36,767 nucleotides of DNA from a virus. The notes beneath the pieces were generated by a model, which worked only from the letters and a program-made list of their open reading frames with translations, was not told where the DNA came from and ran no database searches. Location of the stretch: the IMG/VR virus record IMGVR_UViG_3300044591_000979, positions 1 through 36,767 of that record; one strand, 5' to 3'. Shown here piece by piece: positions 1 through 6,957 of the stretch. Positions within the stretch are counted from its first letter, which is position 1; the number at the start of each line of letters is the position of its first letter. The position numbers and the translations under genes were made by a program.

Positions 1-127
1 CAATGAAGATCAGCTTTAAGACTTTCCTCAACTCTATTTAACATAATATCTTTATCCCTATTGTACTCTTCCTCTTCTATCTCAATATTATTATTAAATT
101 CATTAGTAACTCTCCTATAAGTCCTGA
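1..127. repeat. Terminal direct repeat, left copy
   Basis: These 127 bases are identical, base for base, to the last 127 bases of the window (36641-36767). A leftward reading frame continues without interruption across the join, so the two copies are one piece of sequence seen twice. A 127-base overlap is also the usual largest k-mer of common short-read assemblers, so this most likely marks circular closure of the contig. A genuine short terminal redundancy in the virion DNA cannot be excluded from sequence alone. Confidence 0.95.
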
Positions 128-371
128 AAAACTTTCCCTTCTGGAATATCATCTTTTGCACTATACCTGTGGCAAAATACATAATCTGTTTATTCTTGCT
201 CAGTTCAATGATTTTGGCTTCAGGCTGATTGCAAAGTACTAAAAATAATTCAGACTTCAAATCTTCATTACCTGCACCTGCATCGAACTTGTTCAGCATT
301 TCATCAAGTTCACGGCTCTTGAACAGATCCGTTAATATTTGATTTTTGGTGTATGCAACCGAATGATTCAT
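1..371 (-). CDS. Sigma-like transcription factor, N-terminal part (gene crosses the circular junction)
   Basis: This is the first half of a 237-residue protein whose remainder is at 36298-36640. The ATG at 371-369 begins MNHSVAYTKNQ and lies inside the end of the upstream zinc-protein gene (62-bp overlap); the two are in different frames. The N-terminal half contains a helical stretch with L-K-S-E-L-F-L-V-L-C near residue 40 and a Y-F-A-T segment near 65, followed by an acidic linker (E-rich, residues 95-105). This layout resembles the region 2-like half of small sigma-like proteins common in Bacteroidota phages. The product would bind host RNA polymerase or late promoters; that role is inferred, not shown. 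It heads the long leftward late gene block. Confidence 0.72.
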   Translation of the reverse strand, partial: MNHSVAYTKNQILTDLFKSRELDEMLNKFDAGAGNEDLKSELFLVLCNQPEAKIIELSKNKQIMYFATGIVQKMIFQKGKFFRTYRRVTNEFNNNIEIEEEEYNRDKDIMLNRVEESLKADLH

Positions 372-561
372 CGAATTCAATGTTTTTATGGTTTAAAAAT
401 AATATTTGTTCTTCACCTTTCCTAACATGAAATATTTGATCCCTTACAACTGGATTCATGCAATACCCTAAATTAGTTTTGTAATGCACCCCATTGATAA
501 GGCTCTTTGTCCTTTCCGCTGCCATAATCCAAAAAACGCAGTTCCTGCATTGTTTTTCCAT
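310..561 (-). CDS. Small four-cysteine (zinc-binding) protein
   Basis: An 83-residue product starting at the ATG at 561-559. A longer in-frame extension upstream is lysine- and isoleucine-rich and reads through an AT-rich regulatory region, so I prefer the internal start. The four cysteines are C5, C8, C34 and C69, in the order CRNC, GYC and FGC. This spacing is typical of small phage zinc-ribbon or zinc-knuckle proteins, where two CxxC-type half-sites hold one metal ion. No enzymatic motif is visible. It is the first gene of the leftward late block, begins just downstream of a 16-bp palindrome at 566-581, and its 3' end overlaps the sigma-like gene. A regulatory or accessory nucleic-acid-binding function is plausible but unproven. 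Confidence 0.65.
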   Translation of the reverse strand: MEKQCRNCVFWIMAAERTKSLINGVHYKTNLGYCMNPVVRDQIFHVRKGEEQILFLNHKNIEFDESFGCIHQKSNINGSVQEP

Positions 562-565
562 AAAG

Positions 566-581
566 TAAGTAATTTTACTTA
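566..581. promoter_or_regulatory. Perfect 16-bp palindrome, operator candidate
   Basis: The arms TAAGTAA and TTACTTA flank a TT centre. The palindrome sits 4 bp upstream of the ATG of the zinc-protein gene, where a bound dimer could block transcription or translation initiation of the late block. Confidence 0.45.
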
Positions 582-723
582 TTTTTTTATTTATTTCCCA
601 TTTTCCTGCATTTTTTCTCCTACTTATATATATATTATATAGCACCCTATTATTATATATATTTTTATTTATTTATTTTTATTAGTAAAATAAAGTAGGA
701 AAGTAGGAATAAAGATATAAGAC

Positions 724-738
724 CATTGATTATCAATG
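724..738. promoter_or_regulatory. 15-bp palindrome, operator or origin element candidate
   Basis: Seven-base arms CATTGAT and ATCAATG surround a single T. It lies about 110 bp downstream of the primase-helicase stop codon, between copies of the GTAGGA hexamer. Dimeric regulator binding is the simplest reading; an origin element is also possible. Confidence 0.4.
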
Positions 739-849
739 CCTTTGATATTCCTACTAATTTTTTTTAGCATAGTTTCAAAAGTTGGAAGGTAGGAAATTGC
801 TATTTTCCCAACATTTGATTTTTGCCATATTTTTCCCACTTCCCACATT

Positions 850-3330
850 TTAAAAATAGTTTTCCGTAAAATCAATATCACTTTTTTGGATTGAATTTAC
901 CTGATCAGGCCATGAAATAAATCGATAAGACCTGCCTGTATCATTGCCTCTTTTGTAGCTTAAATCAACTTCTACGTTCCTAACCTGCGCCCATTTTTTA
1001 ATCCATTTTGTAAGCATAGTTTGAGTTATTTTATTGTTATTACATTCCTTATGAATATACTCAAGTACTTTCTGCTTTGATTCAACAATGTAATAATCTG
1101 GGTTATCGGCTGCCTCTTTATATTGCTTTACGTTTATTGCGTTTGTAACCAATTTGCCGCCTATTGTCACGCGATCGTTTTTAAGTACATCAGGTGCAAA
1201 CTTAAAAAAGTTATTCTGCAACTGATCATCCATCCATTCAACAAAGGCTTTGTCTGTATCATTGATAAGATTACGGTCTATTGAGTTTGAAGTTCTTACA
1301 GTTATTTTTCCACGGTCTGCAAGCATCAAGTATTTTTGAGCACAGGAGATCATAAAGTTGTCAAATTTTGACCATTCCATAGAATCCCAGTCAATAAAGA
1401 ACGCCCTTTTAAATTCATCTATAGGTTTGTAATTAGATGTAAAATGCTTCACAACAGGGAACTCAAATTTCCTATCGTATGTACTTTCATCCATTTCACC
1501 TACGGCATAATTTGAGGTTATAATAATCTTAGGAGAAGTTTCATAAGGTATTATAATCTTTGCCTTATTCTTTGCGTTTATTTCAATACCTTCCGTTATC
1601 TGACTGAATAGCTTTGTGAATCTGAAAGACTTTTCCACATCATCAATAAAGATTAAGTTAGTATCCATTTGAACGGACTGCCATAAAAAGGTATCGCTAA
1701 AATTCATGGTCTTTCCGTTTATGTAGCTGGTCTTTCTAAACTCCTTTATGAATTTAACAAGTACCCCTTTACCGGATCGCCCCTGACTTTCACCCTCTGA
1801 TTCAGCGGATACGTCTTCCATTATTACCGTAGACTTTGAGATAAGCGGATCTTTGTATCGGCTTAGGTTGTAACCTATTATCTGATTAAGCTGCTCAACG
1901 TCATTGCCTCCTAAGATATTTATAAATCGTTCAGCGTCACAGCCTTTGTATTCTGTTGGTTCATATCTTCTTTTAATGATATTTTCTTCCCATACTAAAC
2001 CATTTATTTCATTGTAAAGGATCGGCTCACATGATTCATTAGTAACCTTTACGGCGCAATTTGTAAAGAAAAACCATGTTTCATTTTTTGTATCTCTTAC
2101 AAATTCACGGGTTAAATTTGTTAAAAGTCCCTGCATAAGTCCGCCGCTTTCCTTAAATATTATCGGCACTTTCTCGATCATGTCATCTAAAATATCAGGT
2201 TCAACTTCATTCAGGAAAGCTTTAATAAGATCGGCGGTTTCTGCAATGCGGACTTTATTGTGGATAACCTGAACCAATTGATTATCATAAAAATAGTAAC
2301 CGATTGACTCAAGCCATGCAGCCAATTCAGTATACTTTATTTTTATCCGCTTATGTTCTTTTTTCCAAAATTGCCCTTCATCGGTTATATTAACACCTAT
2401 ACCCTCTGATGCTAATTGCTTTGATGCATTGTGAATATTACCATCATGATAAAAGTGAGCGTAAATACCGAATGAAGTATATCCCTTACCTGCTTCAAGT
2501 TCACTACCTGTTGAGAATAAATAAAGTACGTTGCTATCTTTAAATATGCTTCCTGAGTGGCGTGATGTGGCATCAGGCCGCTTTACAACCACGCGATCAT
2601 TAAGCTCCATTACTACCTTCCAATTCCTTTCAGTCAGTTCATCTAAAATATAACGCCAATTCTTTTGCGAATTAAATACTTTCCACGGGCTATCCTCACG
2701 TACAATATCTTTTTTCTTTACTTCATAAACGGGAGTTTGATCGTATGACTTCATTACAGCCATAAGCCAGCCGCGCTCTTCCATATCAAGTTTTGGTAGT
2801 TCGCATGGGTTGCCTTGTATGTAAAAATACCCTGCGGATGGTGCGGTCTTAATGTATTGCTTATTCGTTTCATCAATACGTTCGATAACAGTAAGCGGGT
2901 GAGGCGAGGCTTCAACGCGTGCCAATACTGGATCGCCTCCTACCTTTTCGGCAAAGTATTCTATGTGCGCACCTCCGGTAGGTGTTGTACAAATTACCAA
3001 TTTTTGGTAAAGCTCGGGCCATCCCTGTTCGATTGTGTTAAGTATCTTTTTGGTTATGCCTTTGCAGTTCTTTTCATCAATATCGATAACTTCCATGCCA
3101 CGTTGCAGCATAATGCCAATGTCGCAATCTTTATCAAAATAAAAGCTAACATTATGCAGATTGATAGGATGCTTTACAATGTCATTAATTCTTTTAATAT
3201 TTGAGGTGGGGCGCTTTTCGCCTTTATCAAGTGGGATCACATGATGCCCCACACCGATAAGCTCCTGCGCTGCTATGTAGGATGCTTTGTCGATAATTTC
3301 CCCTTGTTCAAGGTATTCGTAAATGTTCAT
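850..3330 (-). CDS. Bifunctional primase-polymerase / SF3 helicase
   Basis: An 826-residue replication protein. The first ~180 residues fit the PrimPol (archaeo-eukaryotic primase) family: a VIPLDKGEKRP motif near residue 31, the catalytic acidic pair in VIDIDEKN (D83, D85), and the GGAHIEYF motif with H122. A middle region (residues 200-450) links to a superfamily 3 helicase with Walker A QGRSGKGV at about 516-523, Walker B LIFIDD ending at D564, and a sensor asparagine in TSN near 607. In this family the protein both primes and unwinds DNA. No separate DNA polymerase gene was seen in the genome, so PrimPol activity or host polymerase must copy the DNA. It follows a 73-residue gene with one base between stop and ATG. 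Confidence 0.9.
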   Translation of the reverse strand: MNIYEYLEQGEIIDKASYIAAQELIGVGHHVIPLDKGEKRPTSNIKRINDIVKHPINLHNVSFYFDKDCDIGIMLQRGMEVIDIDEKNCKGITKKILNTIEQGWPELYQKLVICTTPTGGAHIEYFAEKVGGDPVLARVEASPHPLTVIERIDETNKQYIKTAPSAGYFYIQGNPCELPKLDMEERGWLMAVMKSYDQTPVYEVKKKDIVREDSPWKVFNSQKNWRYILDELTERNWKVVMELNDRVVVKRPDATSRHSGSIFKDSNVLYLFSTGSELEAGKGYTSFGIYAHFYHDGNIHNASKQLASEGIGVNITDEGQFWKKEHKRIKIKYTELAAWLESIGYYFYDNQLVQVIHNKVRIAETADLIKAFLNEVEPDILDDMIEKVPIIFKESGGLMQGLLTNLTREFVRDTKNETWFFFTNCAVKVTNESCEPILYNEINGLVWEENIIKRRYEPTEYKGCDAERFINILGGNDVEQLNQIIGYNLSRYKDPLISKSTVIMEDVSAESEGESQGRSGKGVLVKFIKEFRKTSYINGKTMNFSDTFLWQSVQMDTNLIFIDDVEKSFRFTKLFSQITEGIEINAKNKAKIIIPYETSPKIIITSNYAVGEMDESTYDRKFEFPVVKHFTSNYKPIDEFKRAFFIDWDSMEWSKFDNFMISCAQKYLMLADRGKITVRTSNSIDRNLINDTDKAFVEWMDDQLQNNFFKFAPDVLKNDRVTIGGKLVTNAINVKQYKEAADNPDYYIVESKQKVLEYIHKECNNNKITQTMLTKWIKKWAQVRNVEVDLSYKRGNDTGRSYRFISWPDQVNSIQKSDIDFTENYF

Positions 3331-3331
3331 A

Positions 3332-3553
3332 TTAATATTGTTTGAAAAATTCTTTAAATTCTTTTTCTATCATTTCTACACTTTCATCACAAATAATTTC
3401 TAATCCATTTGATAAAAGTATTTTAGCATAATTATCAAATAAATCAGACCCTTCTTTTTCAACCCAATAATCAGTAATTGTGACAACATGATCAATATTG
3501 ATATGTATTATTTCAAGGTCACTTCCTAATTTGCAAACTGTAATAAATTTCAT
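3332..3553 (-). CDS. Conserved small protein of unknown function
   Basis: A 73-residue protein lying just upstream of the primase-helicase gene in the same leftward unit. It begins MKFITVCKL, and the sequence alternates short beta-like segments (IIHINIDHVVTI, KILLSNGLEIIC) before an acidic and lysine-rich C-terminal helix ending FKEFFKQY. There is no signal peptide, transmembrane segment or metal-binding motif. The beta-rich pattern with 'I-x-x-D-x-V' resembles small FlbD-like or sensor-of-position folds, but I cannot assign a function. It is probably co-transcribed with the 45-residue basic protein upstream and the primase downstream. Confidence 0.7.
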   Translation of the reverse strand: MKFITVCKLGSDLEIIHINIDHVVTITDYWVEKEGSDLFDNYAKILLSNGLEIICDESVEMIEKEFKEFFKQY

Positions 3554-3564
3554 AAAATAATTTT

Positions 3565-3702
3565 TTAATTTGAATACTTTTGTTGAATTAATTTAGACTC
3601 TTCTTTTGCTGCTTTGTAATGCTTTTGCTTTACATAAAACTGCACTACTTTCTTTTTTTCTGATGCTGGGATTGGCTTTCGGCCTCTTGTTTCTTTTTTC
3701 AT
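3565..3702 (-). CDS. Small basic protein, possible DNA-binding
   Basis: A 45-residue product starting MKKETRGRKPIPASEKKK. It carries the 'GRKP' AT-hook-like tetrapeptide followed by 'A/P-S-E-K-K-K', a combination often found at the N-terminus of small phage DNA-binding proteins. The remainder is a predicted basic helix. It is the first gene of the leftward early unit, 11 bp upstream of the next ATG, and is preceded by a TATTTTTG promoter element at 3719-3726. Its position and charge suggest a transcriptional regulator or an accessory replication protein; this is inference only. Confidence 0.6.
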   Translation of the reverse strand: MKKETRGRKPIPASEKKKVVQFYVKQKHYKAAKEESKLIQQKYSN

Positions 3703-3718
3703 AATTTATAATTTTTTA

Positions 3719-3726
3719 CAAAAATA
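3719..3726 (-). promoter_or_regulatory. Leftward host-type promoter -7 element
   Basis: On the minus strand this reads TATTTTTG, matching the Bacteroidota -7 consensus TAnnTTTG. It sits 16 bp upstream of the ATG of the 45-residue basic protein. The -33 position carries TTTT rather than TTTG, so the promoter may be weaker than the divergent one. Confidence 0.5.
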
Positions 3727-3736
3727 AAAAAATAAT

Positions 3737-3766
3737 TTTGTATTTAAAAAATCTTTTTTATATTTG
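3737..3766 (+). promoter_or_regulatory. Rightward early promoter, Bacteroidota type
   Basis: TTTG at 3737-3740, an 18-bp spacer, and TATATTTG at 3759-3766 match the Bacteroidota housekeeping promoter (-33 TTTG, -7 TAnnTTTG). Transcription would begin about 3772, roughly 14 bases before the nuclease ATG at 3786. It faces away from the leftward promoter element at 3719-3726, making this the divergent early control region. Confidence 0.75.
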
Positions 3767-3785
3767 CATTCTAAACGTTAAGCTT

Positions 3786-4523
3786 ATGTATCAAATCAAC
3801 AACAAACAACTGACTTTCCTCGACAGTCGTTTTTATTCCACAGAGGACGGGGGATACGTTCCATCCGTGACAACTATTTTAGAATGCTACCCAAAGGGCG
3901 CGGCCTATTACAACTGGCTCAAAGAGAACGGCAAAGATGCCGACGAGATCCGGGACGAAGCCGGGCGCCGCGGCTCAGTGGTCCACAAGCTTACTGAATT
4001 TTATGATGCAGGTTATGAGGTGAATTTAGTAAACCCACAAGGGCAAATCGAGTACAAGCTCAATGAGTGGGCAATGTTCGAAAGGTATGTCGAATTCCGC
4101 AGTCGGTTTCAATTTGTAACCGATTCAATCGAGATGAATATTATCAGCAAGGAGTTAGGATATGCGGGTACGATTGACAGGATTATTGATATGGATGGCG
4201 AAAAGATATTACTGGATATTAAAACCTCAAACGCTATTTATCCATCGTATTGGTTGCAGCTTGCCGCTTACCGTTCTTTATTAATGAATGAACATGGTAT
4301 AAGAGTCAACAAGGTTGCTATACTTTGGCTTAATGCCAAAACCCGCACGGAGGGTAAAAAAGGAGATATACAAGGCATAGGATGGCAATTATTAACGCGT
4401 GACGATAGCAGCAAAGATTTGGAGTTATTTAACGCCACGCATAATTTATGGGCCGCCGAGAATACAACGAGCAAACCAAAATCTTTAACTTATCAAATTA
4501 CCCACAAATGGAATGCACAATAA
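3786..4523 (+). CDS. RecB/Cas4-like PD-(D/E)XK nuclease
   Basis: A 245-residue protein. I choose the ATG at 3786 because the 16 upstream in-frame codons overlap the promoter at 3737-3766. The nuclease core is visible in order: R-x-G-S-V-V-H (the N-terminal RecB/Cas4 histidine motif), G-T-I-D-R near two-thirds of the protein, L-L-D-I-K-T-S carrying the D-x-K catalytic pair, and the Y-W-L-Q-L-A-A-Y motif (Q-x-x-x-Y). These are the signatures of PDDEXK_1 exonucleases that process DNA ends in recombination-linked replication. It opens the rightward early operon, and its last 16 bases overlap the next gene. A role in phage recombination or host DNA degradation is likely. Confidence 0.8.
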   Translation: MYQINNKQLTFLDSRFYSTEDGGYVPSVTTILECYPKGAAYYNWLKENGKDADEIRDEAGRRGSVVHKLTEFYDAGYEVNLVNPQGQIEYKLNEWAMFERYVEFRSRFQFVTDSIEMNIISKELGYAGTIDRIIDMDGEKILLDIKTSNAIYPSYWLQLAAYRSLLMNEHGIRVNKVAILWLNAKTRTEGKKGDIQGIGWQLLTRDDSSKDLELFNATHNLWAAENTTSKPKSLTYQITHKWNAQ

Positions 4524-4792
4524 CATATACTGCCATTATATTAGGTCAGGAATTAGATATAGAATTTACGGCAGATTGCTGCATGGATAATACAGGTATT
4601 GGATCGTATGAGTACATGGGGTTTAATGGATATGATAAAGGATATGAATATGCTGATCTTAATTCATCTGTAAGCTGGGATGAAAGCCTTTATAATACGT
4701 GGCAGAATGCTGAAATAAAAAAGTTATCTGAAAGCAATAATGTTATTAATCAAATTTTAAAAACATACGAGTATGAAAAATCAAACTATTGA
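4508..4792 (+). CDS. Small acidic protein of unknown function
   Basis: A 94-residue protein starting at the ATG at 4508, overlapping the nuclease gene by 16 bases in another frame. An earlier in-frame ATG at 4448 would create a 76-base overlap and a first segment out of keeping with the rest. The product is acidic and rich in tyrosine and glycine in the middle (GSYEYMGFNGYDKGYEYADL), with two adjacent cysteines in FTADCC. No catalytic or binding motif is recognised. Its tight placement between the nuclease and SSB genes suggests a replication or recombination accessory protein. Confidence 0.6.
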   Translation: MECTITYTAIILGQELDIEFTADCCMDNTGIGSYEYMGFNGYDKGYEYADLNSSVSWDESLYNTWQNAEIKKLSESNNVINQILKTYEYEKSNY

Positions 4793-4964
4793 GATGGCAA
4801 AATTAATAGGCCATGCAGAAGGTCTTTTTAAATGTATACTTATTGATATAAAGTATAAAGGCATATTTGAGACAGATGCTGAATTAATTGAAAAGATAAG
4901 GCAGATGTGTGAGAATAGTGCAACCGATATAAACCAAAGATTCAAAGAAATAATTAAAGATTAA
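4773..4964 (+). CDS. Small helical protein of unknown function
   Basis: A 63-residue product, mostly predicted helix, that begins MKNQTIEMAKLIGH and overlaps the preceding gene by 20 bases in another frame. It lacks membrane segments and recognised motifs. It is 32 bp upstream of the SSB-like gene and is likely part of the same transcript. Confidence 0.55.
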   Translation: MKNQTIEMAKLIGHAEGLFKCILIDIKYKGIFETDAELIEKIRQMCENSATDINQRFKEIIKD

Positions 4965-4971
4965 AACCGCA

Positions 4972-4990
4972 CCGGGCTACGGTTACCCGG
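4972..4990 (+). promoter_or_regulatory. Short GC-rich hairpin in the SSB leader
   Basis: CCGGG at 4972-4976 pairs with CCCGG at 4986-4990 around a 9-base loop. The structure ends 6 bases before the SSB-like ATG and stands out in an AT-rich region. It could limit access to the start codon or bind the SSB product; it lacks the T-run expected of a terminator. Confidence 0.35.
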
Positions 4991-4996
4991 CTAATT

Positions 4997-5533
4997 ATGG
5001 GCTTATCCAATAACACAGGTAGCATTACCTACCTAAACATGAAGCAGGGCAAATTTGCCCGCAAAAGCGCTAACGGCGATATCGAGCTTTTCGACTCAGT
5101 TAGCGGCGTTATTAAGGATGTTCGTTTTGAGAATGACGAATATCAGGGCAGTAAATTTAGAAAGCTGCTTTTAACTTTGGAAGATGCTGGCATTAAGTAC
5201 CTTGTACAGGTGCGCACCGACTCAGGCTACTTCCGCGGCCTGACAAACAGCATCGCAAATGCTGACGTAAGTCAGGAGGTTAAGCTGATCGCGAACAGCA
5301 AACAAGGTGACAACGGCAAACCGCAAACCACGATCTTTGTTAATCAGAACGGCAAAGCTTTGAAATGGAAATGGTCAAAGGACAATCAGGGTGAGCTGCC
5401 TGAATTAGAAAAGGTAAAGGTCAAAGGGCAATATGTTTACGACAACAGTAAGCAGCTTGAGTTCTTTGAAAAGTTTTGGACAAAATTAGTCCAATCTGAA
5501 AAGCAAACGGTTGAGGAGGATGCTCCGTTTTAA
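4997..5533 (+). CDS. Single-stranded DNA-binding protein-like
   Basis: A 178-residue protein. The body is beta-rich with alternating basic and hydrophobic residues (KFARKSANGDIELF, KFRKLLLTLEDAGIKYLVQV), as expected for an OB-fold. It ends in an acidic tail, EEDAPF, closely resembling the D-D-x-I/P-F tail through which bacterial and phage SSBs recruit partner proteins. Its position between a recombination nuclease and an SF2 helicase supports a role coating single-stranded DNA during replication. Direct sequence identity to a named SSB family was not established here, so the assignment rests on the tail, size and context. Confidence 0.65.
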   Translation: MGLSNNTGSITYLNMKQGKFARKSANGDIELFDSVSGVIKDVRFENDEYQGSKFRKLLLTLEDAGIKYLVQVRTDSGYFRGLTNSIANADVSQEVKLIANSKQGDNGKPQTTIFVNQNGKALKWKWSKDNQGELPELEKVKVKGQYVYDNSKQLEFFEKFWTKLVQSEKQTVEEDAPF

Positions 5534-5546
5534 TATGTAACCTTAT

Positions 5547-5618
5547 TCACCCCTCGCATTAATTCTTAATCGGTTAGTACGTTAATAATTATCAAAGTGG
5601 GCGGGGGGTGATTTTTTT
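5547..5618 (+). promoter_or_regulatory. Long structured leader or conditional terminator ahead of the SF2 helicase
   Basis: An 11-bp outer stem pairs 5547-5557 (TCACCCCTCGC) with 5601-5611 (GCGGGGGGTGA), with a single T-G wobble. Inside it, 5561-5569 and 5582-5590 form a second stem with one mismatch (AATTCTTAA with TTAATAATT). Seven T residues follow at 5612-5618, and the helicase ATG is at 5626. The GC-rich outer stem plus T-run resembles an intrinsic terminator with an unusually long internal region, as in attenuators and riboswitch-like leaders. A simple terminator between the SSB and helicase genes is the alternative. Confidence 0.5.
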
Positions 5619-5625
5619 AAAATTT

Positions 5626-6861
5626 ATGCAGCCACGTGATTACCAAATATCAATAAGCGATAAAGCCGCCAACATTATACGCAAACACGGTTTAGTGTAT
5701 TTAGCGATGCAGGTACGTTGCGGTAAGACCGTCACGGCTTTATTAACCGCAGATAAAATAGGTGCAGGCGTTATTTTATTTTTAACTAAGAAAAAGGTAA
5801 TAAGCGGCATATTGGATGATCATAAGCAGTTAGGATTGAATGCGGATATTATTGTAACAAACTATGAGAATCTGCACCACGTGAAGCAGCCTTTTGACAT
5901 TGTTATCTGTGATGAAGCGCACGGGTTGGGGCAATATCCTAAGCCAGCGCAAAGGGTTAAAAAGCTAAAAGAATTATGCAAAGGCAAACCTATTATCTAT
6001 TTGAGCGGCACGCCAACGCCGGAAAGCTATTCTCAAATCTTCCATCAATTTTATATCAGTTCTTTTTCGCCGTTCAAAGATTACATTAACTTTTACAAAT
6101 GGTCGCATGACTATGTAAACGTAAGCAAAAAAAGATATTCAGCATTAGTAGTAAACGACTACTCAAACGCAAATCAAACAAAAATCAAACAAATGACAGA
6201 TCATTTAATTATCCCTTTCACTCAGGCAGAAGCCGGGTTTAAGGCTCAAGTTGATGAATTAACCGTATCGATCAAAATGGAGCCATCCACGTACTTTCTG
6301 GCGGATCGACTTAAACGCGACAGGGTTTACATAGGTAGGGACAATAACGTAGTATTAGCCGATACAGGGGCAAAGCTACTCAGTAAGCTGCACCAAATTT
6401 ATACTGGAACAGTAATAGATGAAAAGAATGAGGGTCTTGTCTTTGACCGCTCAAAGGCTTACTGGATAAAGGAAAACTTCAAAGGCAAAAAGATAGCCAT
6501 TTTCTACAAATACAAGGCGGAGGAAATCATGCTTTATCTTACCTTCGGATATGACAGGTTTACGACCGATCCACAGGAGTTCGCAGGTAGTGATTCTAAG
6601 TGGTTTCTTTCGCAGATACAATCCGGGCGTGAAGGTATTAACCTAAGCACAGCGGACGCGCTAATAATGCTTAATATCGACTTTAGCGCGGTTAGTTACT
6701 GGCAGGCGCGGGCGCGGATGCAGAATAAAGATCGGGAGGAGGCATCAAAAGTATACTGGCTATTTGCGGAGGGCGGCATTGAGGAGAAGATATACAAGGT
6801 TGTGAAGGATAAAAAAGATTACACTTTGAGCTATTTTAGGAATGATTACGGGATTGAATAA
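5626..6861 (+). CDS. SF2 (SNF2/DEAH-like) DNA helicase
   Basis: A 411-residue protein. The ATG at 5626 is preferred over an in-frame GTG at 5608 that lies inside the leader hairpin. It begins MQPRDYQ, the Q-motif region, followed by Walker A M-Q-V-R-C-G-K-T, the DEAH box in I-V-I-C-D-E-A-H-G-L-G, motif III L-S-G-T-P-T, and a late motif VI-like W-Q-A-R-A-R-M-Q-N-K-D-R. This set defines superfamily 2 helicases of the SNF2/RecQ-like type found in many phages, often beside VRR-NUC nucleases. It probably translocates on DNA during replication, recombination or replication restart. It is the last gene before a 271-bp stretch that carries a tRNA-like element and a new promoter. Confidence 0.85.
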   Translation: MQPRDYQISISDKAANIIRKHGLVYLAMQVRCGKTVTALLTADKIGAGVILFLTKKKVISGILDDHKQLGLNADIIVTNYENLHHVKQPFDIVICDEAHGLGQYPKPAQRVKKLKELCKGKPIIYLSGTPTPESYSQIFHQFYISSFSPFKDYINFYKWSHDYVNVSKKRYSALVVNDYSNANQTKIKQMTDHLIIPFTQAEAGFKAQVDELTVSIKMEPSTYFLADRLKRDRVYIGRDNNVVLADTGAKLLSKLHQIYTGTVIDEKNEGLVFDRSKAYWIKENFKGKKIAIFYKYKAEEIMLYLTFGYDRFTTDPQEFAGSDSKWFLSQIQSGREGINLSTADALIMLNIDFSAVSYWQARARMQNKDREEASKVYWLFAEGGIEEKIYKVVKDKKDYTLSYFRNDYGIE

Positions 6862-6957
6862 ATTGCTTATAACTATTTGTGTATATATGCAGTTTATACC
6901 CTATGTGGTATTATATATCATTCATTAACTATAATTATACCCAATAAGGTATTGGTC

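Larger units (their letters stand above)
562..849. promoter_or_regulatory. AT-rich regulatory region between replication and late modules
   Basis: No convincing gene occupies these 288 bases. The hexamer GTAGGA occurs five times: direct at 695-700, 703-708 and 789-794, inverted at 618-623 and 749-754. Two palindromes are present: 566-581 (7-bp arms TAAGTAA/TTACTTA around TT) and 724-738 (CATTGAT-T-ATCAATG). A run of alternating T and A lies near 627-662. Repeated short motifs plus palindromes in an AT-rich gap between the primase gene and the first late gene fit operators, a late promoter for the phage's own sigma-like factor, or part of a replication origin. The sequence does not decide between these. 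No TAnnTTTG host-type -7 element was found here on the minus strand. Confidence 0.5.

Noticed and set aside
669-848. A 59-codon leftward ORF starting one base after the primase stop
   Set aside because: Its composition is low-complexity, and it is made mostly of the repeated GTAGGA and AT-rich elements read in reverse; there is no domain or independent support. I treat the region as regulatory.
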